Positions 1 to 5,398 of a stretch of DNA of 5,398 nt are shown here, piece by piece (position 1 is the stretch's first letter; the number at the start of each line of letters is the position of its first letter). The DNA is from an uncultured Bacilli bacterium. GTDB lineage: Bacteria; Bacillota_I; Bacilli_A; RF39; UBA660. The position numbers and the translations under genes are program-made. Location of the stretch: the NCBI GenBank assembly GCA_949746915.1, contig CATKEA010000115.1:1-5398 (forward strand). The letters are read 5' to 3'. The notes below the pieces were generated by a model. The model did no database searches and had not been told where the DNA came from. It saw nothing but the letters and a program-made list of their open reading frames with translations.

Positions 1-14
1 AGCTTTTCAATACG

Positions 15-53
15 ATTATAGCATAAAATCTAATAAAAGGGAAGTGCTATAAT
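15..53 (+). promoter_or_regulatory. Inverted repeat bracketing the recombinase ribosome binding site
   Basis: ATTATAGCA at 15-23 is the exact reverse complement of TGCTATAAT at 45-53, whose last two bases are the A and T of the recombinase ATG. The 21-base loop contains the Shine-Dalgarno-like AAGGGAAG (37-44). As RNA the stem would partly hide the start codon. As DNA it could be an operator for autoregulation. The stem is AT-rich with only two G-C pairs, so it would be weak, and chance in such AT-rich DNA cannot be excluded. A possible -10 element, TAAAAT at 24-29, lies in the loop, but no convincing -35 is visible. Confidence 0.35.
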
Positions 54-2070
54 GAACTTAAATATACTATTAAATATCTTAAATATAGATAATAATACCA
101 ATATTAATGAAATTTTAAACTCAATTATAATATACCTTAGAAAATCAAGAAAAGACATGGAATATTACAAAGATGAACCAGTAGAAAAAACACTACAAAG
201 ACATGAAAAAGACTTGCAAGATTGGGCTATAAAAATGTTTGGATGCCCTATTCCAGAAAAGAACATATATAGAGAAGTCGCATCGGGTGATACAATTTAT
301 GATCGTCCTGTAATTCAAGAAGTTTTATCACTAATTGAATCGCCAAAAATAAAGGGCGTTTTATGTCTTGAAATAGAAAGATTAGCACGTGGCGATACTA
401 TTGACCAAGGAATAATAGCTCAATCATTTCAATATACAAAAACTAGAATAATAACACCTTTTAAAATTTATAATTTAGATAACGAAGACGATTTAACATA
501 TTTTGAAGATGGTCTATATCAATCAAGAAAATACTTACTATACACAAAAAAAGTTTTAGGTAGAGGAAGAAAAAGAAGTGTAGAAAATGGATGCTACGTA
601 GGTTCTATTTTGCCTTATGGGTATAATAAAGAAAAATTACAAAATGAAAAAGGATATAAATTAATAATTAATGAAGATGAAGCAAAAATAGTTAGATTAA
701 TTTTTGACTTGTGGTTAAACGGATTAAACACTACATATATTGTCAAAGAAAATGATAGTATTTCTTCAATTGCCAAAAAATTTGGGACATCAAAAGGGCA
801 AATTCAAAAATATAATAATAATCAATTTAAAATAGGAAGCATATACAATATAAAAATAGAAAATATGGGAACTACTAACATAGCACACTATTTAAACTTC
901 CTAAATATCAGACCAAGAAAAGCAAATCAATGGACTGCTAACTGTATAAGAAATATTTTAAATAGTATTGTTTTGAACGGTTATCTAACCTGGAACAGAA
1001 GAAAAACTGTCAAAGTATTAGTTAATGGAAATATTGTAAAGAGGAAACCGATTAACGAAGATTACACTTTAACATTAGGACTTCATAAAAAAATTATCGA
1101 TGATGATATTTGGAAAATGGCACAAGAAAAACTAAAAAAAATGTCTGTAAAAACTGTACCAAATGATAAAGAACTTAAAAACCCTCTTGCTGGACTGGTA
1201 AAATGTGGATATTGTGGCAAAACTATGATTAGAAGACCATATTCAGAAAAATCAGGATATGTCCATAAAAGAAAAAAATATGATATTGATAAAGAAAAGC
1301 TTAGATTACTATTAAGAGAACATAAAAAAGAGTTAAGTCTTAAAGATATATCAGAACAACTGAATATTCCAAAACATCAAGTCGATAGATGGTTCTCAAA
1401 TGACATAAATCGTTTTGTAATTCCTCCTAGTGAAAAATGGATAGAGCTTAAAAAAATTTTAAATATTAAAACCACAGAATTTGATGAAAAAATCTTAAAC
1501 GAAAAAACACAAAAAATAATAATACACGATGATACTTTAATTTGTAGTCAATTACGATGCAAATGTGTAGCTAGTGATCTTAAACTAATTTTAGATGAAG
1601 TTATAAAATCGCTAGCAATTAAATTACAAGAATACAAAGATTACATAAATAACTACGAAAACGAATATAAAAAGGAAATTTCAACAAACAATAACTTACT
1701 TGAAATAGTAGAAAACGAAATTAAGAAAATAAATACACAGTTAGAAAAAGCATGTGAATTAGTTGAAATAGGCACTTATAGCAAAGAATTATTCATCTCA
1801 CGAACAAGTACACTTAATAACCAATTAAAAGAGCTAGAAAATAGAAAAAAAGAGCTTTCAACAAATAGTAATATAATTGCTAAATTTGATAAAAAGAAAG
1901 AAGCTATCCCGCTATTAGAAAATTGTTTAAAATATTACTCGAATGAATTGTCAATAAAACAACAAAATGAATTATTATCAAGCATAATAAGCGAGATTAT
2001 CTATACAAAAGAAAAAGGCGGAAGATATCTAAAATCTAATTTTCACTTAGAAATCAAGTTAAAAATTTAG
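52..2070 (+). CDS. Large serine recombinase (integrase) with inserted LysM-like and HTH-like modules
   Basis: Site-specific DNA recombinase of the large serine family, which integrates and excises mobile elements through a phosphoserine DNA linkage. The catalytic domain spans about residues 25-165: the nucleophile is Ser32 in YLRKSRKD, followed by EVASGDTIYDRP (75-86) and the ERLARGD motif (109-115). The recombinase domain starts near PYGY (188) and runs to about 318, but is interrupted at about 228-272 by a LysM-like segment (YIVKENDSISSIAKKFG). The zinc ribbon begins with C385/C388 and is completed by C498 and C503 (or C505); a helix-turn-helix-like block (about 414-480) sits between the pairs. 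A long coiled-coil region follows (about 524-620). The start is fixed by AAGGGAAG at 37-44, seven bases upstream, and by an in-frame TAA at 34-36; the next Met lies after the catalytic serine. The 24-residue Asn/Ile/Leu-rich leader before the first strand is longer than usual. Its position beside a broken gene suggests it is the integrase of an element lying to the left. Confidence 0.93.
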   Translation: MNLNILLNILNIDNNTNINEILNSIIIYLRKSRKDMEYYKDEPVEKTLQRHEKDLQDWAIKMFGCPIPEKNIYREVASGDTIYDRPVIQEVLSLIESPKIKGVLCLEIERLARGDTIDQGIIAQSFQYTKTRIITPFKIYNLDNEDDLTYFEDGLYQSRKYLLYTKKVLGRGRKRSVENGCYVGSILPYGYNKEKLQNEKGYKLIINEDEAKIVRLIFDLWLNGLNTTYIVKENDSISSIAKKFGTSKGQIQKYNNNQFKIGSIYNIKIENMGTTNIAHYLNFLNIRPRKANQWTANCIRNILNSIVLNGYLTWNRRKTVKVLVNGNIVKRKPINEDYTLTLGLHKKIIDDDIWKMAQEKLKKMSVKTVPNDKELKNPLAGLVKCGYCGKTMIRRPYSEKSGYVHKRKKYDIDKEKLRLLLREHKKELSLKDISEQLNIPKHQVDRWFSNDINRFVIPPSEKWIELKKILNIKTTEFDEKILNEKTQKIIIHDDTLICSQLRCKCVASDLKLILDEVIKSLAIKLQEYKDYINNYENEYKKEISTNNNLLEIVENEIKKINTQLEKACELVEIGTYSKELFISRTSTLNNQLKELENRKKELSTNSNIIAKFDKKKEAIPLLENCLKYYSNELSIKQQNELLSSIISEIIYTKEKGGRYLKSNFHLEIKLKI

Positions 2071-2110
2071 TTTCAAACTATAGTGTGCCAAAGAGTTTGC
2101 TCATATCGAA
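2071..2110. other. Proposed attachment-site junction (attR/attL-like) inside the manganese catalase gene
   Basis: The recombinase stops at 2068-2070. Catalase coding similarity starts at the GAG at 2093 at the latest and perhaps a few bases earlier, since the in-frame codons GCC AAA precede it and a TAG stop lies at 2081-2083. The crossover should therefore lie at about 2081-2092. Around it is an inverted repeat, CAAACT at 2074-2079 and AGTTTG at 2094-2099, centred at 2086/2087, which fits the partly dyad-symmetric sites of serine recombinases. A second palindrome, TCGAAATGATTTCGA (2106-2120), lies in the catalase side. The exact core cannot be set without the other junction, which lies outside this window. 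Confidence 0.45.
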
Positions 2111-2467
2111 ATGATTTCGACTATGATTTATCAATTGCTAAAAGACGCTACTGTTGAAGAAATAAAAGCTGCTGGTTTAGATTCTCACTATGCTGAGCAC
2201 AATCTAGCATTATATCCAACTGATGCTAATGGAGTTCCATTTACAGTAGCATACTTTGCAACTACAGGAGATCCACTAGCAGACTTAAGTGAAGACATGG
2301 CCGCTGAACAAAAAGCAAGAGCTGTATACGAAAACTTAATTGATTTAACTGATGATCCAGATGTAATTGGACCATTACTATGGTTAAGACAAAGAGAAGT
2401 GGTTCACTTTAATCGTTTTAAAGAACTATACGATTTTTATAAAGAAAACAAAAAAGAGCCTCGATAG
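2084..2467 (+). pseudogene. 3' fragment of a CotJC-type manganese catalase, interrupted by the recombinase element
   Basis: This is the C-terminal two thirds of a short di-manganese catalase (hydrogen peroxide dismutation; CotJC-type members of the family are spore-coat proteins). In-frame sequence before the first ATG (2111) reads EFAHIEM, the canonical motif carrying a Glu and a His metal ligand. Counting from that ATG, the other ligands are Glu66 in DMAAEQKAR and His99 in REVVHFNRF. The typical segment GDPLADLSEDMAAEQKAR is at 53-70 and LTDDPDV at 79-85. The protein ends soon after the last ligand, as in CotJC proteins of roughly 190 residues, so about 65 N-terminal residues with the first Glu ligand are missing. 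Translation from 2111 would have no good ribosome binding site (AAAGAG at 2090-2095 is 15 bases away) and would lack three of five ligands. The frame shows no frameshift or stop, pointing to recent interruption or to a gene restored by excision. A gene predictor may list it as an intact 118-residue protein. Confidence 0.8.
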
Positions 2468-2476
2468 GTTCTTTTT
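2451..2476. terminator. Bidirectional rho-independent terminator between convergent genes
   Basis: An 11-bp stem pairs 2451-2461 with 2466-2476 around the four-base loop CGAT, with one G-T wobble (2458/2469). The T-run at 2472-2478 serves the plus strand, and the A-run at 2451-2455 and just upstream gives a T-run for the minus strand. The TAG stop of the catalase fragment lies at the loop-stem boundary (2465-2467), and the AAA+ gene stop is at 2483-2485. It should end both convergent transcripts, including any read-through from the recombinase gene, after which no other terminator is visible. Confidence 0.85.
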
Positions 2477-2482
2477 TTCTTT

Positions 2483-4876
2483 CTAAAATCTTGAAGGTAC
2501 CTCCTCAAGTGGTGGAAGTCCCTGTTCTTCTCGGATGACATTTTCAAACATTTTATCAAATTTCTGTAATTCTTTTCTAATAACATCTGGATAAATATTT
2601 TTACTATTCTCAATAGCATTTCTAATATCAAAAATATTTACTTCTTTTCTATCATCGAAAACAGCTTGTGAAAAAGCCTGTGATAACAAAGTCAAACAAA
2701 TATCAGGATATCTAGAACCAATACCATAAATTCTCTTATATTCACTTGTAATATCTACAATGAATCCCATAATACGCCCTTGTATAATACTATCATATTT
2801 AAGTTTTGCATTAGTTGTTTTTTCAATCTTAGGAAGTGTTCCCATCAAAATTCTTATTGTATGTTCTCTATTAGGTTCCAAAACTTCAACTTTCTGAAAA
2901 CGTCTAACAAAAGCTTTATCACGTAAAATATATCTCTCATATTCTTCTGTAGTAGTAGCACCTATTACCTTAATTTTTCCACGTCCTAAACCTTCTTTAA
3001 ACATATTAGCAAAATCAAGCGCCGATTCATTAGTAGCTCCAATTAACATGTGAATTTCATCAATAAACAAAATAACTTTCTCTAAATCCTTAAGCTCATC
3101 AATTAAAGTTTGCAACCTTGTTTCTCCGCTTGGTAAAGTTCCAAGTAAAGAAGCTGTTTTAACATTAACAATTGTATATCCTTTCAAAGCTTCTGGAACA
3201 TTATCCCTTTGCAGTTGATAAGCTAACCCTTCAACGATAGAAGTTTTTCCTATACCAGGTTTACCTACTAAAATACCAGACTTTTCTGGTGTTAATAAAA
3301 TCAAAATTAATTGCTTTATCTCATTACTTCGCCCAATAGCTGGATTTGTAATATAATCTTTACTACAAAAATCTTCTCCATAACGAACTAGAATACTAAT
3401 TTTATTTTCCTTTTCTTGTTTTTCTTCTAAAGTAACTAACAAATCTGATTTATGTACGGGTAAGTCCTTAACCGAAAAATCATAATCAACCTCTTTTTTA
3501 GTAAATTTATCTATATCTAGTTCCAAATTACTTTGTTCACTATTCACTTTAGTATCAGAAACATTATGATTTATAACATCATTAGAAACATTATTTATAA
3601 CACTTCCATCAGAATTTATTTTAACAGGACTATTATCTACTTTTAATATTCGATTAATCCAAGACTGAACATCATTTTTTGAGTCTATAATATTATCTTG
3701 TTCATTAACAGAAACATCGTTATAATTATTATCTTCTACAACTTTACTAAATACTTTAGGACCAGTATTATTAACACTTAAAGATGAAGAATCATCAATA
3801 ATTACTGGAACATTCACAGCACCTGCTTTATAAGTACTCTTTGGAATATTTTGCCACTGATTATTATATGAAAATCCTGAAACCTCATCAACAGCTTCAT
3901 CTTGATTATTAACATAAGAAATGTCTCTTCCTAAATCAAGACTTGAAAATTCTCTATGTGAAGAAAGTGTCTTGTCAACAAAGTTATTATTATCAGATAC
4001 AGTAAAATTAGAATCTAAAGAAGGAACATTAATCTTATTAGAAGTATCTAAACTAACAGGTTGCAAATCCTCATACAAAACATGATTAGTTGTACTATTA
4101 GTATTATCATCTGTTGAAAAATTAACACCCAAAGCATTACTTAAAATTTTATTTATATCGTTATCATTAGAATTAGTACTATTTTTACTTGTAAAAACAG
4201 TTTTTACATCAATCCCATTATTGTCATTAACACTACTAGAAATTACTTTAGTTTCTGAACCAGTTGTTGTCTCAGTATTAGAACTACTTAAACTACTATT
4301 ATCATCATAAGAAGTAGAAATATTATTTAAAGAAACGTCTAAATCACTAGGTAAACTAGAAATATCATTAGAAACAAAAGTAGAATTATCAGTACTAGCA
4401 GTATCAAAAAATTTTGGATTGAACAACTCAGATGTATCAATACCATTACTTTTATCATTCAAAACATCAGAACTAACTTTAGTATTATCTACATCAATGG
4501 CATGAACATCAAATGAATTAACACTTTCTTGAATACCGCCACTACCATTAACCAATCTATTAAAAACAGAATCCCCACCATCAAAAACATTATTACTGCT
4601 ATTAACAAAAGAATTACCAGTATCAATATTTACTCTGTTATCAACATCAGCAATATTTATGGAACTATCCTTAATATTTGTGGCATTGAAAGAAGGATTA
4701 CTATCCTTAGGCCTAAGAGCAGGATCACCAACAAAATGCTCTTTTTTCACAGTCTCAAAGTCATTAATAATATTAGCTTTTTCATCATAAAAATTATCTG
4801 GCATAAAAAATCTAGATGATGGTTCAGTTTTATCATCAAATGCTCTAACAATTTTAGAAAAATCATCGTTTTCCAT
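2483..4876 (-). CDS. ClpB/ClpA-type single-domain AAA+ ATPase with long disordered N-terminal region
   Basis: This protein has 797 residues. Residues 1-60 contain some hydrophobic and aromatic stretches. About 60-490 are dominated by Asn, Ser, Asp and Thr and look disordered, with short ordered-looking islands around W341 and W406. From about 495 it matches the first nucleotide-binding domain of ClpA/ClpB: NPAIGRSNEI (511-520), Walker A GKPGIGKTS with K544, Walker B FIDE with D606/E607, sensor 1 in IGATTTEEY (638-646), and the arginine-finger pair R658/R659 in FVRRFQKVEVLEP. The C-terminal small domain has RYPD and a helical end. There is no second AAA+ domain, no Clp N-domain repeat, no ClpB middle coiled coil and no signal peptide, so it is probably cytoplasmic. 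At the pore loop, where ClpB has G-A-K-Y-R-G-E-F, this protein reads LLGTLPSGETRL, without the tyrosine. An ATP-driven remodelling role is likely from the family; its substrate is unknown. The start is supported by GGAGGT seven bases upstream. Confidence 0.88.
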   Translation of the reverse strand: MENDDFSKIVRAFDDKTEPSSRFFMPDNFYDEKANIINDFETVKKEHFVGDPALRPKDSNPSFNATNIKDSSINIADVDNRVNIDTGNSFVNSSNNVFDGGDSVFNRLVNGSGGIQESVNSFDVHAIDVDNTKVSSDVLNDKSNGIDTSELFNPKFFDTASTDNSTFVSNDISSLPSDLDVSLNNISTSYDDNSSLSSSNTETTTGSETKVISSSVNDNNGIDVKTVFTSKNSTNSNDNDINKILSNALGVNFSTDDNTNSTTNHVLYEDLQPVSLDTSNKINVPSLDSNFTVSDNNNFVDKTLSSHREFSSLDLGRDISYVNNQDEAVDEVSGFSYNNQWQNIPKSTYKAGAVNVPVIIDDSSSLSVNNTGPKVFSKVVEDNNYNDVSVNEQDNIIDSKNDVQSWINRILKVDNSPVKINSDGSVINNVSNDVINHNVSDTKVNSEQSNLELDIDKFTKKEVDYDFSVKDLPVHKSDLLVTLEEKQEKENKISILVRYGEDFCSKDYITNPAIGRSNEIKQLILILLTPEKSGILVGKPGIGKTSIVEGLAYQLQRDNVPEALKGYTIVNVKTASLLGTLPSGETRLQTLIDELKDLEKVILFIDEIHMLIGATNESALDFANMFKEGLGRGKIKVIGATTTEEYERYILRDKAFVRRFQKVEVLEPNREHTIRILMGTLPKIEKTTNAKLKYDSIIQGRIMGFIVDITSEYKRIYGIGSRYPDICLTLLSQAFSQAVFDDRKEVNIFDIRNAIENSKNIYPDVIRKELQKFDKMFENVIREEQGLPPLEEVPSRF

Positions 4877-4883
4877 AACTTAG

Positions 4884-4889
4884 ACCTCC
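4884..4889 (-). promoter_or_regulatory. Strong Shine-Dalgarno site of the AAA+ gene
   Basis: The minus strand reads GGAGGT, seven bases before the ATG whose A is at 4876. It is a near-perfect match to the anti-Shine-Dalgarno sequence and fixes the start of the AAA+ protein. Confidence 0.8.
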
Positions 4890-4915
4890 ATTATACTATT
4901 AAATACCTATCATAA

Positions 4916-4924
4916 ATTATATCA
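4916..4924 (-). promoter_or_regulatory. Extended -10 promoter for the AAA+ gene
   Basis: The minus strand reads TGATATAAT, a full extended -10 element (TGnTATAAT) with TATAAT at 4916-4921. The -35 region at normal spacing is poor (TTTATT), which extended -10 promoters tolerate. Transcription would start near 4909, giving a leader of about 33 bases with the GGAGGT site. A second TATAAT at 4890-4895 abuts the ribosome binding site and is less plausible. The gene therefore probably has its own transcription unit rather than depending on the frame that ends at 4951. Confidence 0.55.
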
Positions 4925-4950
4925 TGAAAAACTACATCAATAAAGACTTT

Positions 4951-5398
4951 TTAACTAAAATTAAAAACAAAATTATCTAATTTTTTTAATAGTTTAGCAT
5001 TTGGAAAACGAAGCAAAAAATCATCAATCTGACTATTACTAGCTTCTACATAAATAACATTTATTTTAATACCACTAACAAGTACCTTTTCTGCATCTTC
5101 ATAAAATCCAAGTTCACTTAAACAATTAATATAATTTTCGATATAAGTATTAACATCTGTAAAACTTATATTAAAAATTTTACTAACACGGCCTTGCCGG
5201 AGCATGGCCTCCGCAATATCCCCGTAAGTATGGGAATAGATTAAAACTTCCGCGTCACTGTGTGCCAGCAGACCGCTGATTTCTTCACTTGACAGCTCTT
5301 TATCAAGCGGGACGATGATATTAGAGCTTACCACAACAGCAAAATAAGACAAAATCCATTCATAGCTATTCTCGCCCAAAAGCGCTATCTTACGATTA
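4951..5398 (-). CDS. Partial, apparently chimeric frame: acyl-CoA synthetase-like N-terminal part fused to an unrecognised AT-rich tail
   Basis: The frame is open through the right edge, so its start lies outside the window. A TTG at 5377-5379 would be an artificial start, because in-frame codons before it continue the family pattern (NRKIALLGENSYEW). The first part, to about 5190, resembles the N-terminal region of AMP-forming long-chain acyl-CoA synthetases: GENSYEWILSYFAVV, then IIVPLDKELSSEEI and a SDAEVLIYS stretch. The remaining 80 or so residues (RVSKIFNISFTDV to the end) match nothing I recognise. The frame stops without the family's Thr/Ser/Gly-rich ATP-binding loop or any later adenylation motif. 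Base composition changes at the same point, from 50% G+C at 5221-5280 to 20% at 5101-5160. It cannot encode a working synthetase as it stands. The tail alone may be the C-terminal end of a real gene upstream of the AAA+ gene. Confidence 0.55.
   Translation of the reverse strand, partial: NRKIALLGENSYEWILSYFAVVVSSNIIVPLDKELSSEEISGLLAHSDAEVLIYSHTYGDIAEAMLRQGRVSKIFNISFTDVNTYIENYINCLSELGFYEDAEKVLVSGIKINVIYVEASNSQIDDFLLRFPNAKLLKKLDNFVFNFS
5185..5200. other. Abrupt composition breakpoint, possible chimeric join
   Basis: To the left the sequence has AT-ending codons and poly-A/T runs. To the right it has GC-ending codons such as GCG, CGG, GGC and CTC on the minus strand. The switch occurs within about 15 bases and coincides with loss of acyl-CoA synthetase similarity. 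No integrase, insertion-sequence end or target duplication is visible at the point, so an assembly or amplification chimera is at least as likely as biological transfer. Confidence 0.5.

Noticed and set aside
1..6. The window starts with AGCTT, like a HindIII-cut end
   Set aside because: A six-base resemblance at an arbitrary window edge carries no weight.
2111..2467. A complete small catalase-like protein starting at ATG 2111
   Set aside because: Family similarity continues upstream of this ATG in frame, there is no close Shine-Dalgarno site, and key metal ligands would be missing, so a truncated gene is the better description.
2437..2631. 64-residue open frame on the minus strand
   Set aside because: It overlaps the C-terminal part of the AAA+ gene in another frame and crosses the bidirectional terminator; it has no recognisable domain.
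3500..4700. Possible tandem repeats in the disordered region
   Set aside because: The region has biased composition (Asn, Ser, Asp, Thr), but I could find no repeating unit of fixed length.
4529..4819. 96-residue open frame on the plus strand
   Set aside because: It lies antisense to the Asn/Ser/Asp-rich region of the AAA+ gene. The low-complexity codons create a long Ile/Asn/Thr-rich antisense frame by chance, and no ribosome binding site or domain is visible.
2483..4876. AAA+ gene as cargo of the mobile element
   Set aside because: It lies beyond the proposed junction and beyond the catalase terminator, on the chromosomal side, with its own promoter.
1..5398. CRISPR array, tRNA or rRNA genes
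   Set aside because: I saw no regularly spaced direct repeats, no tRNA-like cloverleaf motifs and no rRNA signature on either strand by eye.

Overview
The window is mostly very AT-rich (two 60-base samples at 5041-5160 give 28% and 20% G+C). It uses ordinary Shine-Dalgarno sites and TATAAT-type promoters, encodes tryptophan as TGG, and all four visible stop codons are TAG or TAA. This fits a low-GC Bacillota or Mycoplasmatota-like bacterium, possibly an uncultured gut lineage; that is inference, because no rRNA or lineage marker is present.

Left part (1-2110): a large serine recombinase of 672 residues that appears to be the last gene of an integrated mobile element. It has two extra modules placed inside the normal domains: a LysM-like segment in the recombinase domain and a helix-turn-helix-like segment between the two cysteine pairs of the zinc ribbon. 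A 9-bp inverted repeat brackets its ribosome binding site and reaches into its start codon.

Middle (2084-2476): about 20 bp after the recombinase stop, the reading frame of a short manganese catalase (CotJC type) begins abruptly in mid-gene, at the metal-ligand motif E-F-A-H-I-E. The first third of the protein is missing. The simplest reading is that the element integrated into the catalase gene and that 2071-2110 is one attachment junction. The remnant is undamaged, so excision could in principle restore the gene, as with elements that interrupt sporulation genes. A bidirectional hairpin terminator at 2451-2476 separates it from the convergent gene on the minus strand.

Right part (2483-4926, minus strand): a 797-residue protein with about 490 residues of Asn/Ser/Asp-rich, probably disordered sequence followed by one ClpA/ClpB-D1-type AAA+ ATPase domain. 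Walker A, Walker B, sensor 1 and arginine-finger motifs are present, but the usual substrate-gripping tyrosine of the pore loop is not. Its extended -10 promoter and strong ribosome binding site are visible.

Right end (4951-5398, minus strand): an open frame running off the window in which an acyl-CoA synthetase-like stretch of about 50% G+C changes near 5190 into about 20-28% G+C sequence with no resemblance to that family. This is either a recombination scar or a chimeric assembly join, and the chimeric join seems more likely.

The recombinase and the catalase remnant are linked by the proposed insertion. I see no evidence that the AAA+ gene belongs to the mobile element.
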